The notes under the pieces: generated by a model
Told to the model about the DNA's origin: nothing
What the model saw: only the letters and a program-made list of their open reading frames with translations
Databases searched by the model: none
Shown here: positions 9,117 through 17,805 of the stretch, in pieces
How positions within the stretch are numbered: the first letter of the stretch is position 1
How the letters are laid out: each line of letters begins with the position of its first letter
NCBI RefSeq assembly: GCF_004343605.1
Contig: NZ_POSF01000002.1
Span: 186,001-250,000 of the forward strand
Direction of reading: 5' to 3'
Source: Dehalobacter sp. 12DCB1
Lineage (GTDB): Bacteria > Bacillota > Desulfitobacteriia > Desulfitobacteriales > Syntrophobotulaceae
Length of the DNA: 64,000 nt
Position numbers and translations under genes: made by a program

Positions 9117-9145
9117 TTGACAAAACAGATTTGTTTTACTTTAAT
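9117..9145 (+). promoter_or_regulatory. Promoter of prfB
   Basis: Consensus TTGACA at 9117-9122, a 17-bp spacer and TTTAAT at 9140-9145, immediately after secA and 33 bp before the prfB ATG. This lets release factor 2 be transcribed independently of secA. Confidence 0.6.
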
Positions 9146-9178
9146 AAGCTTTGGAAAAAATAATCTAGGGGTGGAAAA

Positions 9179-10286
9179 ATGCTCACCGATTGGAAGAAAG
9201 AAATTGAGAATCTAAAAATGCGTTTAGCAGATTTGAGGGTTTCTCTTTGACGTTGCTGGCCGTCAGATAAAGATTGCCAAGCTTGAGGACGAACTCAACA
9301 AACCTGGCTTCTGGGATGACCCTTCTGCAGCGCAAAAGGTTATGCAGGAATTGACCCGAGAGAAGGATAAGGTTACGGTTCATCAACAGCTTCAGGAACA
9401 GATTGAGGACATTGCTGGGCTCTGGGAGCTGGCTGTAGAGGAAGACGATATCTCTTTGGAACCGGAAATTGAAAACACCATTGTTGAATTGAAAAACACG
9501 TTTGCTGATTTGGAGCTTGAGATCTTGCTCAGCGGGCCTTATGACCGTAATAATGCGATTATAACGTTGCATTCCGGTGCAGGCGGGACAGAATCCCAAG
9601 ATTGGGTACAGATGCTGTACAGGATGTATGTACGCTGGGGTGAACGCCGGGGATTTAAAGTCGAGACGCTTGATCTTCTCCCGGGAGAAGAAGCAGGTAT
9701 TAAAAGTGCGACATTTTCATTAGCCGGGGAAAATGCCTATGGCTATACCAAATGTGAGAAAGGGGTACACCGTCTGGTGCGTATCTCTCCTTTTGACGCC
9801 TCCGGACGGCGGCACACTTCCTTTGCCTCAGTCGATGTGATTCCCGAAGTCACTGATGATACGGAAATAACCATTGATGCTGAAGATTTAAAGGTGGACA
9901 CGTACCGTTCAGGCGGAGCCGGCGGGCAGCATGTTAATAAAACGGACTCGGCAGTCCGGATCACCCATCTTCCTACCGGAATTATTGTTCAGTGTCAGAG
10001 CGAACGCTCACAGATTCAGAACAGGGCTTATTGCATGCGGGTTCTTCAGGCAAAGCTTTTAGAATTAAAGCGAAAACAACAGGAAGAGGAAATATCTGAG
10101 GTCCGTGGAGAGCAAAATGATATTGCCTGGGGGAGCCAGATTCGGTCTTATGTCTTTCATCCATACAGCATGGTTAAAGACCATCGGACCAGCTATGAAA
10201 CTGGGAATGTCAATGCGGTGATGGACGGGGAAATTGATCCATTCATTTCGACGTACCTTCAGCATATCGTCGGACAGAATAAATAA
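9179..10286 (+). CDS. prfB: Peptide chain release factor 2 (programmed +1 frameshift)
   Basis: RF2, which terminates translation at UGA and UAA. The gene is in two frames. The first 23 codons run from ATG 9179 to CTT, then an in-frame TGA at 9248-9250. The ribosome shifts +1 onto GAC (9249-9251) and continues to 10286, giving about 368 residues, the normal RF2 length. The recognition motif SPF (RISPFDASG) and the catalytic GGQ ([15 protein letters not shown]) are both present. The methionine at 9342 is an internal codon, not the start; a caller ignoring frameshifting would truncate the N-terminal domain. Neighbours are secA and the transketolase pair. Confidence 0.96.
9235..9251 (+). promoter_or_regulatory. 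RF2 autoregulatory frameshift site
   Basis: A Shine-Dalgarno-like GAGGG (9235-9239) lies a few bases before the slippery CTT followed by TGA and C. This is the canonical RF2 arrangement: low RF2 makes the ribosome pause at UGA and slip +1, while high RF2 terminates there. The motif CTTTGAC is conserved from Escherichia coli to Firmicutes. Confidence 0.95.
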
Positions 10287-10331
10287 CTCGGAACAAAGGA
10301 TCGGAACAAAGCAAAGGAGGACCCTTATAAC

Positions 10332-11144
10332 ATGTCACATTTAAAAAAAATCGCTTGCAGAATACGTCAGGACATCATCGAAATGCTGCTAAAAGCTAAA
10401 TCAGGCCATCCTGGCGGCAGCCTTTCGGCCGCAGATATCCTTGCTGTCTTATATTTCCGAATCATGAATATTGATCCGGCCAATCCTGGATGGTCCGAGC
10501 GGGATCGTTTCGTGCTCAGTAAAGGGCATGCTGCCCCGGTACTATATGCAGCCTTGGCGGAGAAAGGATATTTTTCGCGCGAAGAACTGCAGCATCTTCG
10601 GCAGACCGGGCACTTTCTTCAGGGGCACCCGGATATGAAAAAGGTCCCGGGAGTCGATATGTCCACAGGTTCTCTGGGACAGGGTATTTCAGCGGCAGTC
10701 GGTATGGCCCTAGCCGGCAAAATGGATCAAAAAACCTACAAAGTATATTGCCTCGTAGGTGATGGTGAAATGAATGAGGGTCTGGTTTGGGAAGCGGCAA
10801 TGGCGGCAGCCCATTATCAGCTCGATAATTTGATTGGCATTCTCGACTTTAACGGGCTTCAAATTGACGGGGCAACGGAAAAAGTCATGAATTCTTCTCC
10901 ACTTGCCGACAAATGGAGAGCCTTTGGATGGAATGTTTTGGAGATTAATGGTCATGACATTCAAGCACTGACGGATACCCTGGAAGCAGCGAAACAAGTG
11001 CAGGGCAAACCGACAATGATTATCGCCAAAACCATTAAAGGAAAAGGGGTATCCTTTATGGAAAACCAGGCGGGCTGGCATGGAAATGCACCCAGTCCTG
11101 ATCAAGCGGAAGCAGCCCTGGCTGAACTGAGAGGTGAAAACTAA
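10332..11144 (+). CDS. Transketolase, N-terminal (TPP-binding) subunit
   Basis: A 270-residue subunit carrying the thiamine diphosphate-binding half of transketolase, which swaps two-carbon units between sugar phosphates in the pentose phosphate pathway. Seen: SGHPGGSLSAADILAVLY near residue 24, the TPP/metal signature GDGEMNEGLVWEAAMAAA near 142, and the histidine-containing SKGHAAPVLYA near 59. It matches split transketolases of anaerobes, where this part and the next gene form one enzyme. The stop TAA overlaps the next gene's ATG by one base, implying translational coupling. An AAAGGAGG ribosome site precedes the ATG. Confidence 0.95.
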   Translation: MSHLKKIACRIRQDIIEMLLKAKSGHPGGSLSAADILAVLYFRIMNIDPANPGWSERDRFVLSKGHAAPVLYAALAEKGYFSREELQHLRQTGHFLQGHPDMKKVPGVDMSTGSLGQGISAAVGMALAGKMDQKTYKVYCLVGDGEMNEGLVWEAAMAAAHYQLDNLIGILDFNGLQIDGATEKVMNSSPLADKWRAFGWNVLEINGHDIQALTDTLEAAKQVQGKPTMIIAKTIKGKGVSFMENQAGWHGNAPSPDQAEAALAELRGEN

Positions 11145-12109
11145 TGGCAGAGATGTTTGATCTGAATAAAGCGCAAAAAGTTGCAACAAGAGATGCCTAC
11201 GGAAAAACGCTTGTGCAGCTTGGCGAGGAGAATAAGGATATTGTTGTTTTGGATGCCGATTTGTCCAAATCAACAAAAACGGCTGATTTTGCCAAGGTCT
11301 TTCCGGAGCGTTTTATCAACATGGGGATAGCCGAACAAAATTTAATGGGGGTTTCTGCAGGGCTGGCAGCGGCGGGCAAAATTCCTTTTGCGAGTACCTT
11401 TGCAATCTTTGCGACAGGAAGGGCCTTCGAACAGATCAGAAATTCCATCGCTTATCCGAAACTCAATGTGAAGATTGCGGCTACTCATGCGGGAATCAGT
11501 GTAGGTGAAGACGGTGCCTCCCACCAAGCGGTGGAGGATGTGGCGCTGATGCGTTCGGTGCCGAACATGACAGTACTGGTTCCTGCTGACGCAGAGGAAA
11601 CGAGTCAGGTCATCAAAGCCGCTGCAGCTTACCAGGGTCCTGTCTATATTCGGCTCGGCAGACTGGCGTTACCGGTGCTCTTTGAGTCTGCTTCCTATCA
11701 GTTTGAGATTGGCAAGGCCAATGTACTGAAAGACGGCAAAGATGCTGTCATAATTGCAAATGGACTTATGGTGGCGGAAGCGCTGAAGGCCGCGAATGAA
11801 CTTAGCGGGCAGGATTTCAATGTTGCGGTTGTCAATTGTGCTTCTGTTAAGCCGCTGGACAAACAGACCATTATCCAAATGGCGCAACGAACCGGAGCGG
11901 TTGTCACTGCAGAAGAGCATAGTATTATTGGCGGGCTTGGAAGTGCTGTGGCAGAAGTATTAAGCGAAAATTGTCCTGTTCCACTCTGCCGGATCGGGAT
12001 CAATGATGTTTTTGGGGAGTCCGGTCGTCCGGATGAATTGCTGGTGAAATATCATCTTACAGCAAAAGACATTATCGAAGCTGTAAAACGAGTCATTGCC
12101 AAAAAATAA
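11144..12109 (+). CDS. Transketolase, C-terminal (pyrimidine-binding) subunit
   Basis: The 321-residue partner of the preceding gene. It contains the pyrimidine-binding domain (VVLDADLSKSTKT, then FPERFINMGIAEQNLMG, whose Glu activates the TPP aminopyrimidine) and the C-terminal transketolase domain (about residues 190-315). Together the two subunits equal one full transketolase. An alternative reading as a 1-deoxyxylulose 5-phosphate synthase-like pair is less likely because the N-terminal subunit has the short transketolase form. A strong terminator follows. Confidence 0.94.
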   Translation: MAEMFDLNKAQKVATRDAYGKTLVQLGEENKDIVVLDADLSKSTKTADFAKVFPERFINMGIAEQNLMGVSAGLAAAGKIPFASTFAIFATGRAFEQIRNSIAYPKLNVKIAATHAGISVGEDGASHQAVEDVALMRSVPNMTVLVPADAEETSQVIKAAAAYQGPVYIRLGRLALPVLFESASYQFEIGKANVLKDGKDAVIIANGLMVAEALKAANELSGQDFNVAVVNCASVKPLDKQTIIQMAQRTGAVVTAEEHSIIGGLGSAVAEVLSENCPVPLCRIGINDVFGESGRPDELLVKYHLTAKDIIEAVKRVIAKK

Positions 12110-12129
12110 AGAGCTTCAGAACAAATATA

Positions 12130-12170
12130 AGCAGGATATTCCTAAAGAGGAGTATTCTGCTTTTTACTTT
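12130..12170 (+). terminator. Intrinsic terminator after transketolase
   Basis: AGCAGGATATTCC pairs with GGAGTATTCTGCT across a short TAAAGA-type loop, followed by TTTTTACTTTT. It ends the transketolase transcript. The following 200 bp to ftsE are AT-rich; the short open frame there lacks coding character and a convincing ribosome site. Confidence 0.8.
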
Positions 12171-12366
12171 TGCTCAATTTGTTCTTTCAATTGCCGTCAT
12201 TTGTCAATATATTCATTTTTTACACTATTCGTTTAACAATTGTGGAATGCATTTCTGAGATTTTGCCATTTTTCAGGAAATGTTTAATTTTTTTAGTTGT
12301 CTTAGACAGGAAAATAACACAAAATGTCGAAGAATTAAGTGTTAATAGGCTTCCGGAGGACAATGA

Positions 12367-13053
12367 ATGATTAAGCTAAAGAATGTTTCTAAAATTTATC
12401 CGAATGGTGCCCGTGCTCTGTTCGGCGTCAATCTAGACGTTGCTAAGGGAGATTTTCTATTTCTGGTTGGTGCCAGCGGGGCTGGCAAATCGACACTGAT
12501 CAAACTGCTCTACCGGGAAGAAATTGCCACGCGGGGACAGGTACTTATCGATAATGTTAATCTTGTCAGAATGTCTTCCAGCCATGTGCCATTGATCAGA
12601 AGAAAAATTGGTGTTATTTTTCAGGATTTCAAGCTGCTCCCGGCAAAAACCGTGTTTGAAAACGTTGCTTTTGCCCAGCAGGTTATTGGTAAAAGTATGA
12701 AAGAAACCAGAGATAATACGAATACGATTTTGGATTTGGTTGGCCTTGCTAAGAAAAAGAATGCCTTCCCTTCCGAACTTTCAGGAGGCGAACAACAGCG
12801 CGTTTGCATTGCCAGAGCGCTGGTCAACAAACCCGCTTTGCTGGTTGCGGATGAACCCACAGGGAATCTCGACGTCGATACTTCCTGGAGTATCATGGAA
12901 CTGCTGAACCATGTCAATAAGCTGGGTACCACGGTCGTGATGGCAACACATGCCAGGTACATTATTGAACAAATGAATAAGAGGGTAATAAAGATTGAAG
13001 AAGGCAGGATTGTTGATGACAGCATAGAGGGGGCATATAAAATTGTCACTTAA
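12367..13053 (+). CDS. ftsE: Cell division ABC ATPase FtsE
   Basis: A 228-residue ATPase of the FtsEX complex. Walker A is GASGAGKST near residue 36, the signature LSGGEQQR near 137 and Walker B ALLVADEPTGNLD near 157. FtsEX does not transport. It uses ATP to switch on peptidoglycan hydrolases through a periplasmic or extracellular coiled-coil partner. It opens with a GGAGG ribosome site and overlaps ftsX by 11 bp. The M23 endopeptidase two genes on is the obvious partner. Confidence 0.96.
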   Translation: MIKLKNVSKIYPNGARALFGVNLDVAKGDFLFLVGASGAGKSTLIKLLYREEIATRGQVLIDNVNLVRMSSSHVPLIRRKIGVIFQDFKLLPAKTVFENVAFAQQVIGKSMKETRDNTNTILDLVGLAKKKNAFPSELSGGEQQRVCIARALVNKPALLVADEPTGNLDVDTSWSIMELLNHVNKLGTTVVMATHARYIIEQMNKRVIKIEEGRIVDDSIEGAYKIVT

Positions 13054-13927
13054 CTCAGCAAAATATGTTCTAATCCAGTCTCTGGTATCATTGAAACGAA
13101 ATTTCTGGCTCAGTGCCGCATCCATTTTAACAGTGATGATTTCTTTAACAATCCTTGGTTATTCGGTTTTCTTTTTAGTCAACACATCGAACATTGCCGA
13201 GACTTTTGAATCCCAGGTAGAAATTGCCGTGTTTTTAAATGATCATCTGGAGACAGCACAAATTACCGATTTAAAAAGTCAGATTCAAAAACTTGAAGGT
13301 GTCGCAACCGTTACGGTTACCACTAAAGATCAGGCTATTATAGAATTTCAGGAATCTATGGGTTCCGACTCTCTTCTGGAGGATTTGGGCGGAGTGAACC
13401 CATTTCCGGATAAGATTACAATTACAACGACCGATGCCCGTCTCGTCAAAGACATCACTTCCCAGGTAAGTGGGTTAACCGGAGTCGAAAAAGTCCGTTA
13501 TGGACAGGGCTTTGTTGAAAAACTGATTGTCTTTACTCAGTGGCTTCGCTGGGTTGGGATTGGCGTTGTTGCCGCATTTACCTGTGCTTCTTTCTTCTTA
13601 ATTGTTTTAAATATTAAAACCAATGTAAATTCAAGAGAGAAAGAGATTCAAATCATGCGCCTGGTTGGTGCCAGCAAATCCTTTGTCCGTTGGCCTTTTA
13701 TTATCGAAGGGATTGTCATCGGTATGGTCGGGGCAATCCTGGCCGTTGCGCTGGTTGGGTCTACCTATACTTGGCTCCTTCAGTATATTATATCGACCTT
13801 GAGTTTCCTGCCTGTTGTCAGCAGTCAACAGTTCATTATCAATGTGCTTTTGCTGATGGTTCTGGGCGGAGTTTCCATGGGATTTCTGGCAAGTGCGTTC
13901 TCTGTACGAAAATTTTTGAACCTTTAA
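13043..13927 (+). CDS. ftsX: Cell division membrane protein FtsX
   Basis: The 294-residue membrane subunit of FtsEX. It has one N-terminal TM (about 21-45), an extracellular domain of about 110 residues (ECD, about 50-160), and three C-terminal TMs carrying the FtsX/MacB-like permease fold. The start is TTG at 13043 inside the end of ftsE, with a GGGGG ribosome site at normal distance; no better ATG is available. The extracellular domain is expected to contact the coiled coil of a hydrolase such as the M23 protein encoded next. Confidence 0.95.
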   Translation: MSLNSAKYVLIQSLVSLKRNFWLSAASILTVMISLTILGYSVFFLVNTSNIAETFESQVEIAVFLNDHLETAQITDLKSQIQKLEGVATVTVTTKDQAIIEFQESMGSDSLLEDLGGVNPFPDKITITTTDARLVKDITSQVSGLTGVEKVRYGQGFVEKLIVFTQWLRWVGIGVVAAFTCASFFLIVLNIKTNVNSREKEIQIMRLVGASKSFVRWPFIIEGIVIGMVGAILAVALVGSTYTWLLQYIISTLSFLPVVSSQQFIINVLLLMVLGGVSMGFLASAFSVRKFLNL

Positions 13928-13952
13928 AATAAGTTTTCTATGGTTTTAGACG

Positions 13953-13979
13953 TCAAAGGTTAACGAGCTTTGAGTTTTA
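13953..13979 (+). terminator. Weak hairpin between ftsX and the M23 gene
   Basis: TCAAAG (13953-13958) and CTTTGA (13968-13973) form a 6-bp stem followed by GTTTTAT. It is too weak to be sure of termination and may only attenuate transcription. Confidence 0.35.
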
Positions 13980-14001
13980 TTTGGGAGGAATGGCGTAAAA
14001 T

Positions 14002-15135
14002 ATGATTAAAAAGACAAGACCGGCTGTTTTGTTGATTGTTTTAACCCTAATGGTTACTTTCAATTTTCCTGTGACCGCGGATGAACTGTCTGATGCCCTT
14101 AAGCAGCAGGAAAAGATTCTTAATCAGCAGAAAAACGCGGAAGGAAGCCTGAAGAGCCTGACAACTAAAGCTCAACAAATGGAGAAACAGATTCAGCAGC
14201 TGACAACCCAGATTTCTGATGCTGAAGTGGATCTGGATCAAAAAGAAAACGCCTATGCGAATGCCCAGGAAGAAGTAACGGCGATTCAAGCGGAAGTGAC
14301 AGCCAAGCAGCAGGAACTGAAAGGAAGACAAGATACCCTGCGCAGTCGGGTACGCGCGATCTATGAAGAAGGTCAGGTAAACTATCTGGAAGTTCTATTC
14401 CAATCCACAGATTTATCCGACTTCATTTCCAGAGTAGAATATCTAAGCTGCCTAGTTGAAAATGATCAAACCATTTTAAGCGATATTCGCGTTCAGAAAC
14501 AGGATTTAGATGAAAAAAAGGAACTTCTAGTCGCTAAAATGGATGAGGCGGAGAACTTAAAACAACAGGCGGAAGCAGCAAGGAATTATTTGGACAGCAG
14601 CAAGTCAAAAAAAGAAGTAGCACTCGCTGAGAATAAGGAGGATCAGGAAGCGCTGCTCGAACAAATTGATAAGCTGGAGAAGGACTCCAAAGCACTTGAG
14701 TCAAAAATTCGTGAATTGCAGAAGAATAACACCGGAGGAGTTACTGGGACAGTTAGTGTCTGGCCTGCTCCAGGATACAAGTATATTACCAGTACTTTCG
14801 GATACAGGGTTCATCCGATAACAAAACAGTATAAACTGCACACCGGCGTTGATATCGGTGCACCATACGGGGCGAAGATTGTAGCAGCAGGATCCGGTAC
14901 GGTGATCTTTTCCGGTTGGTACGGCGCCTATGGAAATGCCATTATTATCGACCATGGTAATGGAATTTCAACGCTTTACGGCCATATGTCTTCAAGGGCA
15001 GTTGCAGTCAAGACAACAGTGGTAGCCGGCCAAACAATCGGTTATGTTGGATCAACAGGATGGAGTACCGGGGCTCACCTGCATTTTGAAGTGCGTAAAG
15101 ACGGCACTCCGACGAACCCGATGGCCTATTTTTAA
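14002..15135 (+). CDS. M23 family murein endopeptidase with coiled coil (EnvC-like)
   Basis: A 377-residue exported protein. A signal peptide (about 1-27, ending near VTADE) is followed by two long coiled-coil stretches (about 28-245, KQQEKILNQQ.. and LLEQIDKLEKD..) and a C-terminal LytM/M23 domain (about 255-377). The zinc and catalytic residues are in place: GYRVHPITKQYKLHTGVDIG (H and D ligands) and HLHFEV at the end, so the enzyme looks active, unlike degenerate EnvC proteins. Gene order ftsE-ftsX-M23-ctpA is found in many clostridia and suggests FtsEX recruits and activates this hydrolase at the septum. Confidence 0.92.
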   Translation: MIKKTRPAVLLIVLTLMVTFNFPVTADELSDALKQQEKILNQQKNAEGSLKSLTTKAQQMEKQIQQLTTQISDAEVDLDQKENAYANAQEEVTAIQAEVTAKQQELKGRQDTLRSRVRAIYEEGQVNYLEVLFQSTDLSDFISRVEYLSCLVENDQTILSDIRVQKQDLDEKKELLVAKMDEAENLKQQAEAARNYLDSSKSKKEVALAENKEDQEALLEQIDKLEKDSKALESKIRELQKNNTGGVTGTVSVWPAPGYKYITSTFGYRVHPITKQYKLHTGVDIGAPYGAKIVAAGSGTVIFSGWYGAYGNAIIIDHGNGISTLYGHMSSRAVAVKTTVVAGQTIGYVGSTGWSTGAHLHFEVRKDGTPTNPMAYF

Positions 15136-15208
15136 TCAATTGGACTTAACTTGTACAAGTCTGCATATACTAACAAAGAATAAATGAGTTTGATAGGGAA
15201 GTGGACGT

Positions 15209-16390
15209 TTGTTCAACCGTTTGAATTGGAAAAAAGCTTTTATACAGGCCGCCGCAGTCGGCCTGATATTTTGTCTGGGGCTGGCACTTGTTGTTGGTGG
15301 ATTTGTACTGGCCAATTATGATCACCTTGGAAGGCTTATGCGGGTGGTCTATCTTATTGACACCCAGTATTTAAATGGAACATCCCGTGCGGGACTCGTT
15401 GACGGGGCAATCGAAGGGATGGTCAGTTCGCTGGACCCGTATTCATCTTTCCAGGATGCCGAGGAAAACAAAGTGCTGATGAATTCGATCCAGGGTACCT
15501 TTGGGGGGATCGGTGTACATTTAAGTACGGCAGATCCGGAAAAATTAGTTGTTATGCGTCCGATCAAAGGTTCTCCAGCTGAAAGGGCAGGACTCGAAGC
15601 GGGAGATATTATCACCAAAATTGACGAGACCGATGTTTCCACGATCAGCCAAGATGAAGCAGTCGCGATTTTAAGAGGAGAGCCCGGGACCAAGGTGACG
15701 GTTAAAATTTACCGGCCGAAGACGAAGACAGAATTTACTGTAAGTCTTATCCGTGACTATATCAATGTTCCGACGGTTGAAGGGATCTCCCTGCCGGGAA
15801 GGCCTGATATCGGGCTGATTGATATCTCCAGTTTCAATATGAATACAGGAGATGAACTTGAGAAGGTTTTACAGAAGATGGATCTGACTAAATATAAGGG
15901 TTTAATTATTGATCTTCGTTATAATTACGGAGGAGAAGTCAATGCCGCAATTAAAGTAGCAAGTTTTTTGGTGCCGGAGGGGCCGATTGTTCACATCGTG
16001 AATAGAAACGCCGTCGTAGATACGAAAGAATCGACTGCTGAATATATCGATATGCCCATTGTCATTTTAACCAACGAATATACAGCCTCAGCAGCAGAAA
16101 TTGTATCCGGGGCAGTCAAGGATTACGGAAGCGGGACTTTGGTTGGGACGAAGACGTATGGCAAGGGTGTCGTGCAGACGGTATTTACCCTTGATGGCAA
16201 CACCAGCGTAAAGCTGACGACGGACAAATATTTGACACCGAAAAAAAATGATATTAATAAATTGGGAATCGAGCCCGATGTTGAAGTCGAACTTAAAGAA
16301 GGAGAAAAGCCTACCATCCTTCCCACCGAGCCTGTCTTCGACAGTCAGCTGAGCAAGGCGGTTGAAGCCCTGCTGCAGAAAATTCAGTAG
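15209..16390 (+). CDS. C-terminal processing peptidase (S41, CtpA-like)
   Basis: A 393-residue S41 serine peptidase with an N-terminal membrane anchor or signal (about 11-34), a PDZ domain (about 95-180; GIGVHLSTADPEKLVVMRPI..) that binds the substrate C-terminus, and a catalytic domain with the nucleophile in NEYTASAAEIVSGA (about 290-303) and the lysine in GTKTYGKGVVQT (about 316-327). It trims proteins outside the membrane. Following FtsEX and the M23 enzyme, it may control the lifetime of the hydrolase. The TTG start at 15209 is supported by a GGGAAGTGG ribosome site. A strong terminator follows. Confidence 0.93.
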   Translation: MFNRLNWKKAFIQAAAVGLIFCLGLALVVGGFVLANYDHLGRLMRVVYLIDTQYLNGTSRAGLVDGAIEGMVSSLDPYSSFQDAEENKVLMNSIQGTFGGIGVHLSTADPEKLVVMRPIKGSPAERAGLEAGDIITKIDETDVSTISQDEAVAILRGEPGTKVTVKIYRPKTKTEFTVSLIRDYINVPTVEGISLPGRPDIGLIDISSFNMNTGDELEKVLQKMDLTKYKGLIIDLRYNYGGEVNAAIKVASFLVPEGPIVHIVNRNAVVDTKESTAEYIDMPIVILTNEYTASAAEIVSGAVKDYGSGTLVGTKTYGKGVVQTVFTLDGNTSVKLTTDKYLTPKKNDINKLGIEPDVEVELKEGEKPTILPTEPVFDSQLSKAVEALLQKIQ

Positions 16391-16458
16391 GATAGAATAG
16401 GATACAGTATCTTTATTCAGCCAAATGGAAAACGTCAAAGGTGTTTTTCTCTAAACAG

Positions 16459-16506
16459 AATCCGCAGCGGAACGAATGATTAAACCCGTTCTGCTGCGGA
16501 TTTATT
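16459..16506 (+). terminator. Strong terminator after ctpA-like gene
   Basis: AATCCGCAGCGGAACG (16459-16474) pairs with CGTTCTGCTGCGGATT (16487-16502) over 16 bp with a single G-U, followed by TATTTAAC. It closes the FtsEX-M23-CtpA operon. Confidence 0.85.
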
Positions 16507-16565
16507 TAACGAGCAATCTCATCCTAGTAATACATTCTTAAAATAAACATACACATAGAGAGTTA

Positions 16566-16634
16566 AAGCAGATCTGCTTATTATCCCTATGATCAGTCTG
16601 ACACAGTTTCGCTGTGGGCGAAGCACGCCGGCTG
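16566..16634 (+). ncRNA. Candidate compact three-way-junction RNA leader
   Basis: A perfect 14-bp palindrome (AAGCAGATCTGCTT, 16566-16579) precedes a compact fold. CAGTC (16594-16598) pairs with GGCTG (16630-16634). Inside sit CACAG-tttcg-CTGTG (16602-16616) and GGCG-aagca-CGCC (16617-16629), stacked end to end with only TGA unpaired. It lies about 50 bp upstream of the P-loop ATPase gene. I do not match it to a known riboswitch class; it could be a leader structure or an accidental fold. Confidence 0.35.
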
Positions 16635-16685
16635 TTCCATTTGCATAGAATATCTCACAGACATTATTGAACTGGAGGAATCATC

Positions 16686-17738
16686 ATGGGGAATACAAGT
16701 GAGATTCGTCACTATTATATTGAGGCATTCACGCCTTACGGTTACGTATCACTGCTGCCGGAACTGCTGAAAGAAATTAAATATACATATCTTCTTACGG
16801 GCGGTCCGGGTACCGGAAAATCAACCATGATGAAGCTCATCGGCATTCAGCTAATTGACCGTGGAAATGATATTGATTATATCAGGTCGATTAGGGAAGC
16901 CGATTCAGTTGCCGGTCTGTATCTGCCCAAGCATAAAATATGCTTACTCGATAAGAATGAATTTAACTGGCAATCAAACTTTAGCGGTCCATACCACCGT
17001 GAAATTGATTTTTCTTCCTTCTGCCGCCAGAGCAGACTGGAAGAGTACAGTCCAAAAATCAGTCAGCTCGGAGCAAGTCTTGCTGACATTGAGCAGGACA
17101 TCATTGCCCAGCTTGGAAAAGACTATGTGCCAAAAAAAGAAAAGGAATATGAGGAGGATGGGTCCGCCTGTCAAGACAAAACCAGGAACATGGACACTGT
17201 CCTGTCTTTGGCCTGGAAAGGCGATCAGCAAGGCGGCCAGCAAGGTGATGACTCGCCGCATATTGATGAGATCACGCGAATCCTTTCCAGAATAAAAGCA
17301 AACAATCTGTCGTTTTATTTTCTCCATAGCCTTCAATTAGAGGGGTGGCTAAATCTTGCTCCGAGATATATTCGGGATTTTGACCGGATTTGCCTGGACG
17401 GCGAAGAGTCAGCTCACCTTCTGCGGGTACTGCTCGAAGAGGTTAAATGCCTGGGGCAGGCCATGGAAATCATTGTTCATCCGCTAAAACCGTACACAAT
17501 CATCGGTCTGCTCTTCCCGGAAAAGAACCTGGCTGTCTGGAAAGGCAATCCCTGCCGGATTGAAGAGCAGGGTTTCCGGATGGGTCACAGTACGGAGCTG
17601 ATAGCTATTCTTGAACAATACAGAAAGAAGCGCCTCGAATTAAAAAATTTAATTAATGACTCCGTGAATTTCAGGGGATTGGACCATTTTCGCAGCGAGC
17701 TCCTGAGCAGTATTTTGACGGACCTCCATCAAGGATGA
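16686..17738 (+). CDS. P-loop ATPase of unknown role (PRK06851-like)
   Basis: A 350-residue protein with one clear Walker A, LLTGGPGTGKSTMM, at about residues 36-49. The middle is highly charged and poorly conserved-looking (about 130-190). The C-terminal part (EIIVHPLKPYTIIGLLFPEKNLAVWKG, about 258-284) resembles the PRK06851-type ATPases of Bacillus and clostridia, which usually have two such halves in tandem; here there is only one. No membrane segment is seen. It has its own leader with hairpins and GGAGG before the ATG, stands alone between ctpA and uvrB, and has no assigned substrate. Confidence 0.6.
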   Translation: MGNTSEIRHYYIEAFTPYGYVSLLPELLKEIKYTYLLTGGPGTGKSTMMKLIGIQLIDRGNDIDYIRSIREADSVAGLYLPKHKICLLDKNEFNWQSNFSGPYHREIDFSSFCRQSRLEEYSPKISQLGASLADIEQDIIAQLGKDYVPKKEKEYEEDGSACQDKTRNMDTVLSLAWKGDQQGGQQGDDSPHIDEITRILSRIKANNLSFYFLHSLQLEGWLNLAPRYIRDFDRICLDGEESAHLLRVLLEEVKCLGQAMEIIVHPLKPYTIIGLLFPEKNLAVWKGNPCRIEEQGFRMGHSTELIAILEQYRKKRLELKNLINDSVNFRGLDHFRSELLSSILTDLHQG

Positions 17739-17765
17739 AAGAAAAATGCGGGAATAAGAACAAAA

Positions 17766-17774
17766 TGATATAAT
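17766..17774 (+). promoter_or_regulatory. Extended -10 promoter of uvrB
   Basis: TGATATAAT is a perfect extended -10 element (TGnTATAAT), 32 bp before the uvrB ATG at 17806. The -35 region is poor, as is usual for extended -10 promoters. No complete SOS box overlaps it. Confidence 0.5.
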
Positions 17775-17805
17775 AAATATACTGTCTTTGATGGAGGGAT
17801 ATTCT

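Noticed and set aside
12170-12370. 66-codon open frame upstream of ftsE
   Set aside because: It is AT-rich, Phe/Ile-heavy, without a ribosome site, and starts directly at the T-run of the transketolase terminator.
17788-17805. Upstream TTG/ATG start for uvrB
   Set aside because: These codons overlap the GGAGGG ribosome site that serves ATG 17806, and they would add residues outside the UvrB family N-terminus.
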